The notes beneath the pieces are model-generated. The model searched no databases. It was not told the DNA's origin and saw only the letters and a list, made by a program, of their open reading frames with translations. A program made the translations under genes and the position numbers. From Bacteroidota bacterium (GTDB lineage: Bacteria; Bacteroidota; Bacteroidia; Bacteroidales; Prolixibacteraceae), in the NCBI GenBank assembly GCA_023251455.1, contig JAHEYT010000020.1:62001-126000 (forward strand): a DNA stretch of 64,000 bases, in the 5' to 3' direction. Below are positions 63,486 through 64,000 of this stretch, one piece after another (position 1 is the stretch's first letter; each line of letters begins with the position of its first letter).

Positions 63486-64000
63486 TTAGAGTGTTGATTT
63501 TATCTTTTGGTAATAATTTTCATCAGCCAAAACAGCGCTTCCGATCATCGAGGCAGTTTCTTTCAAATCAGAAATTTCGACTCGTGTCTTCACTTTGTTT
63601 TTTTCAAAATAGTTTAGGAGACTTGGGCCAAAAAGCTTAAATGCATTGGAAATATTGCCGCCAATAACCAAAACTTCGGCTCCAAAATTCTGTAGCAAAG
63701 GTTTCAGGAAAACGCCAAGCTGGTAGCCAAAATCGGTAAACAGCTCATTTGCAACTGGATTTTTTTCCGACAGTACGGCCAATTCTTTTACTCCTGAAAG
63801 TTTTTGTCCCGTTCGTTTTTCAAAACGTTCAAGCAAACCGCGGGTTGAGAAATAGTCGTCGGCATTTCCGTCTTCAAAGGGCAAATGATACACATAACCA
63901 AACGCCGGAACCTCATTTCCAGCAACAACTGGCAGGTGATTGTGCAGAAAAGCCGATCCAAAACCTGTTCCTAGCGTGATCGCTAATGAGCGGGTAGTTT
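63486..64000 (-). CDS. ROK-family sugar kinase, C-terminal fragment
   Basis: The reading frame runs off the right edge. The visible part contains ITLGTGFGSAFLHNHLPVV (phosphate-binding glycines) near the upstream end, the ROK middle segment LSGVKELAVL, and the C-terminal GAEVLVIGGNISNAFKLFGPSLL helix pair, ending LADENYYQKIKSTL. Both ATP- and sugar-binding regions appear conserved. The usual Zn-binding HCxCGxxGC motif is not visible in the part seen. A hexokinase/mannokinase role would complete the pathway to mannose-6-P used by the isomerase at 53384-55153. Confidence 0.85.
   Translation of the reverse strand, partial: TTRSLAITLGTGFGSAFLHNHLPVVAGNEVPAFGYVYHLPFEDGNADDYFSTRGLLERFEKRTGQKLSGVKELAVLSEKNPVANELFTDFGYQLGVFLKPLLQNFGAEVLVIGGNISNAFKLFGPSLLNYFEKNKVKTRVEISDLKETASMIGSAVLADENYYQKIKSTL

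Overview
The window comes from a member of the Bacteroidota. The evidence is a SusC/SusD pair, a hybrid two-component sensor, a -7-like promoter element of the TAnnTTTG type, secreted glycosidases with Bacteroidota-style signal peptides, and several repeat types common in that phylum. A nitrogen-fixation cluster of the anaerobe/methanogen layout (nifH-nifI1-nifI2-nifD-nifK) beside large plant-polysaccharide loci suggests an anaerobic or facultative diazotroph, perhaps of the Marinilabiliales/Prolixibacteraceae. That placement is inference. No rRNA or intact tRNA was seen.

Region 1 (1-8030) is the nitrogenase block. On the minus strand, nifH, nifI1, nifI2, nifD and the first 27 codons of nifK form an operon running off the left edge. 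Upstream of nifH lie two perfect CCTAC-N6-GTAGG palindromes exactly 100 bp apart. A GAF/AAA+/Fis activator of the NifA type is encoded at 6091-7650. Between them are an AT-rich gene with a possible HEPN motif, a Dabb-domain protein, a GNAT acetyltransferase and several repeats.

Region 2 (7990-52423) is a 44-kb polysaccharide utilisation locus of 26 minus-strand genes. A sensor/AraC hybrid regulator comes first, then SusC, SusD and a terminator-like hairpin. After these come GH8, an array of CE1 esterases (five genes, six catalytic domains), CE6, a type-B carboxylesterase, a DUF3237 protein, a serine hydrolase, eight GH43 genes, GH127, GH29, GH9, a GPH-family sugar symporter and a GH10 xylanase. 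It ends at an intrinsic terminator at 7990-8021. The likely substrate is a heavily decorated, feruloylated and acetylated arabinoxylan such as grass-wall glucuronoarabinoxylan. SusC/D would import oligosaccharides, periplasmic esterases and debranching enzymes would strip them, GH8/GH43/GH10 would cut the chain, the symporter would take up short xylo-oligosaccharides, and the signal-peptide-less GH43 at 8140-9111 would finish them in the cytoplasm. No GH67 or GH115 glucuronidase was seen. One GH43-CBM32-FN3 gene is broken by a frameshift.

Region 3 (53173-64000) is a second minus-strand block for mannose-containing glycans: ROK sugar kinase (running off the right edge), FHS-type sugar permease, GH92, a six-hairpin glycosidase, GH38 and a class I mannose-6-phosphate isomerase, with two decayed gene remnants between them.
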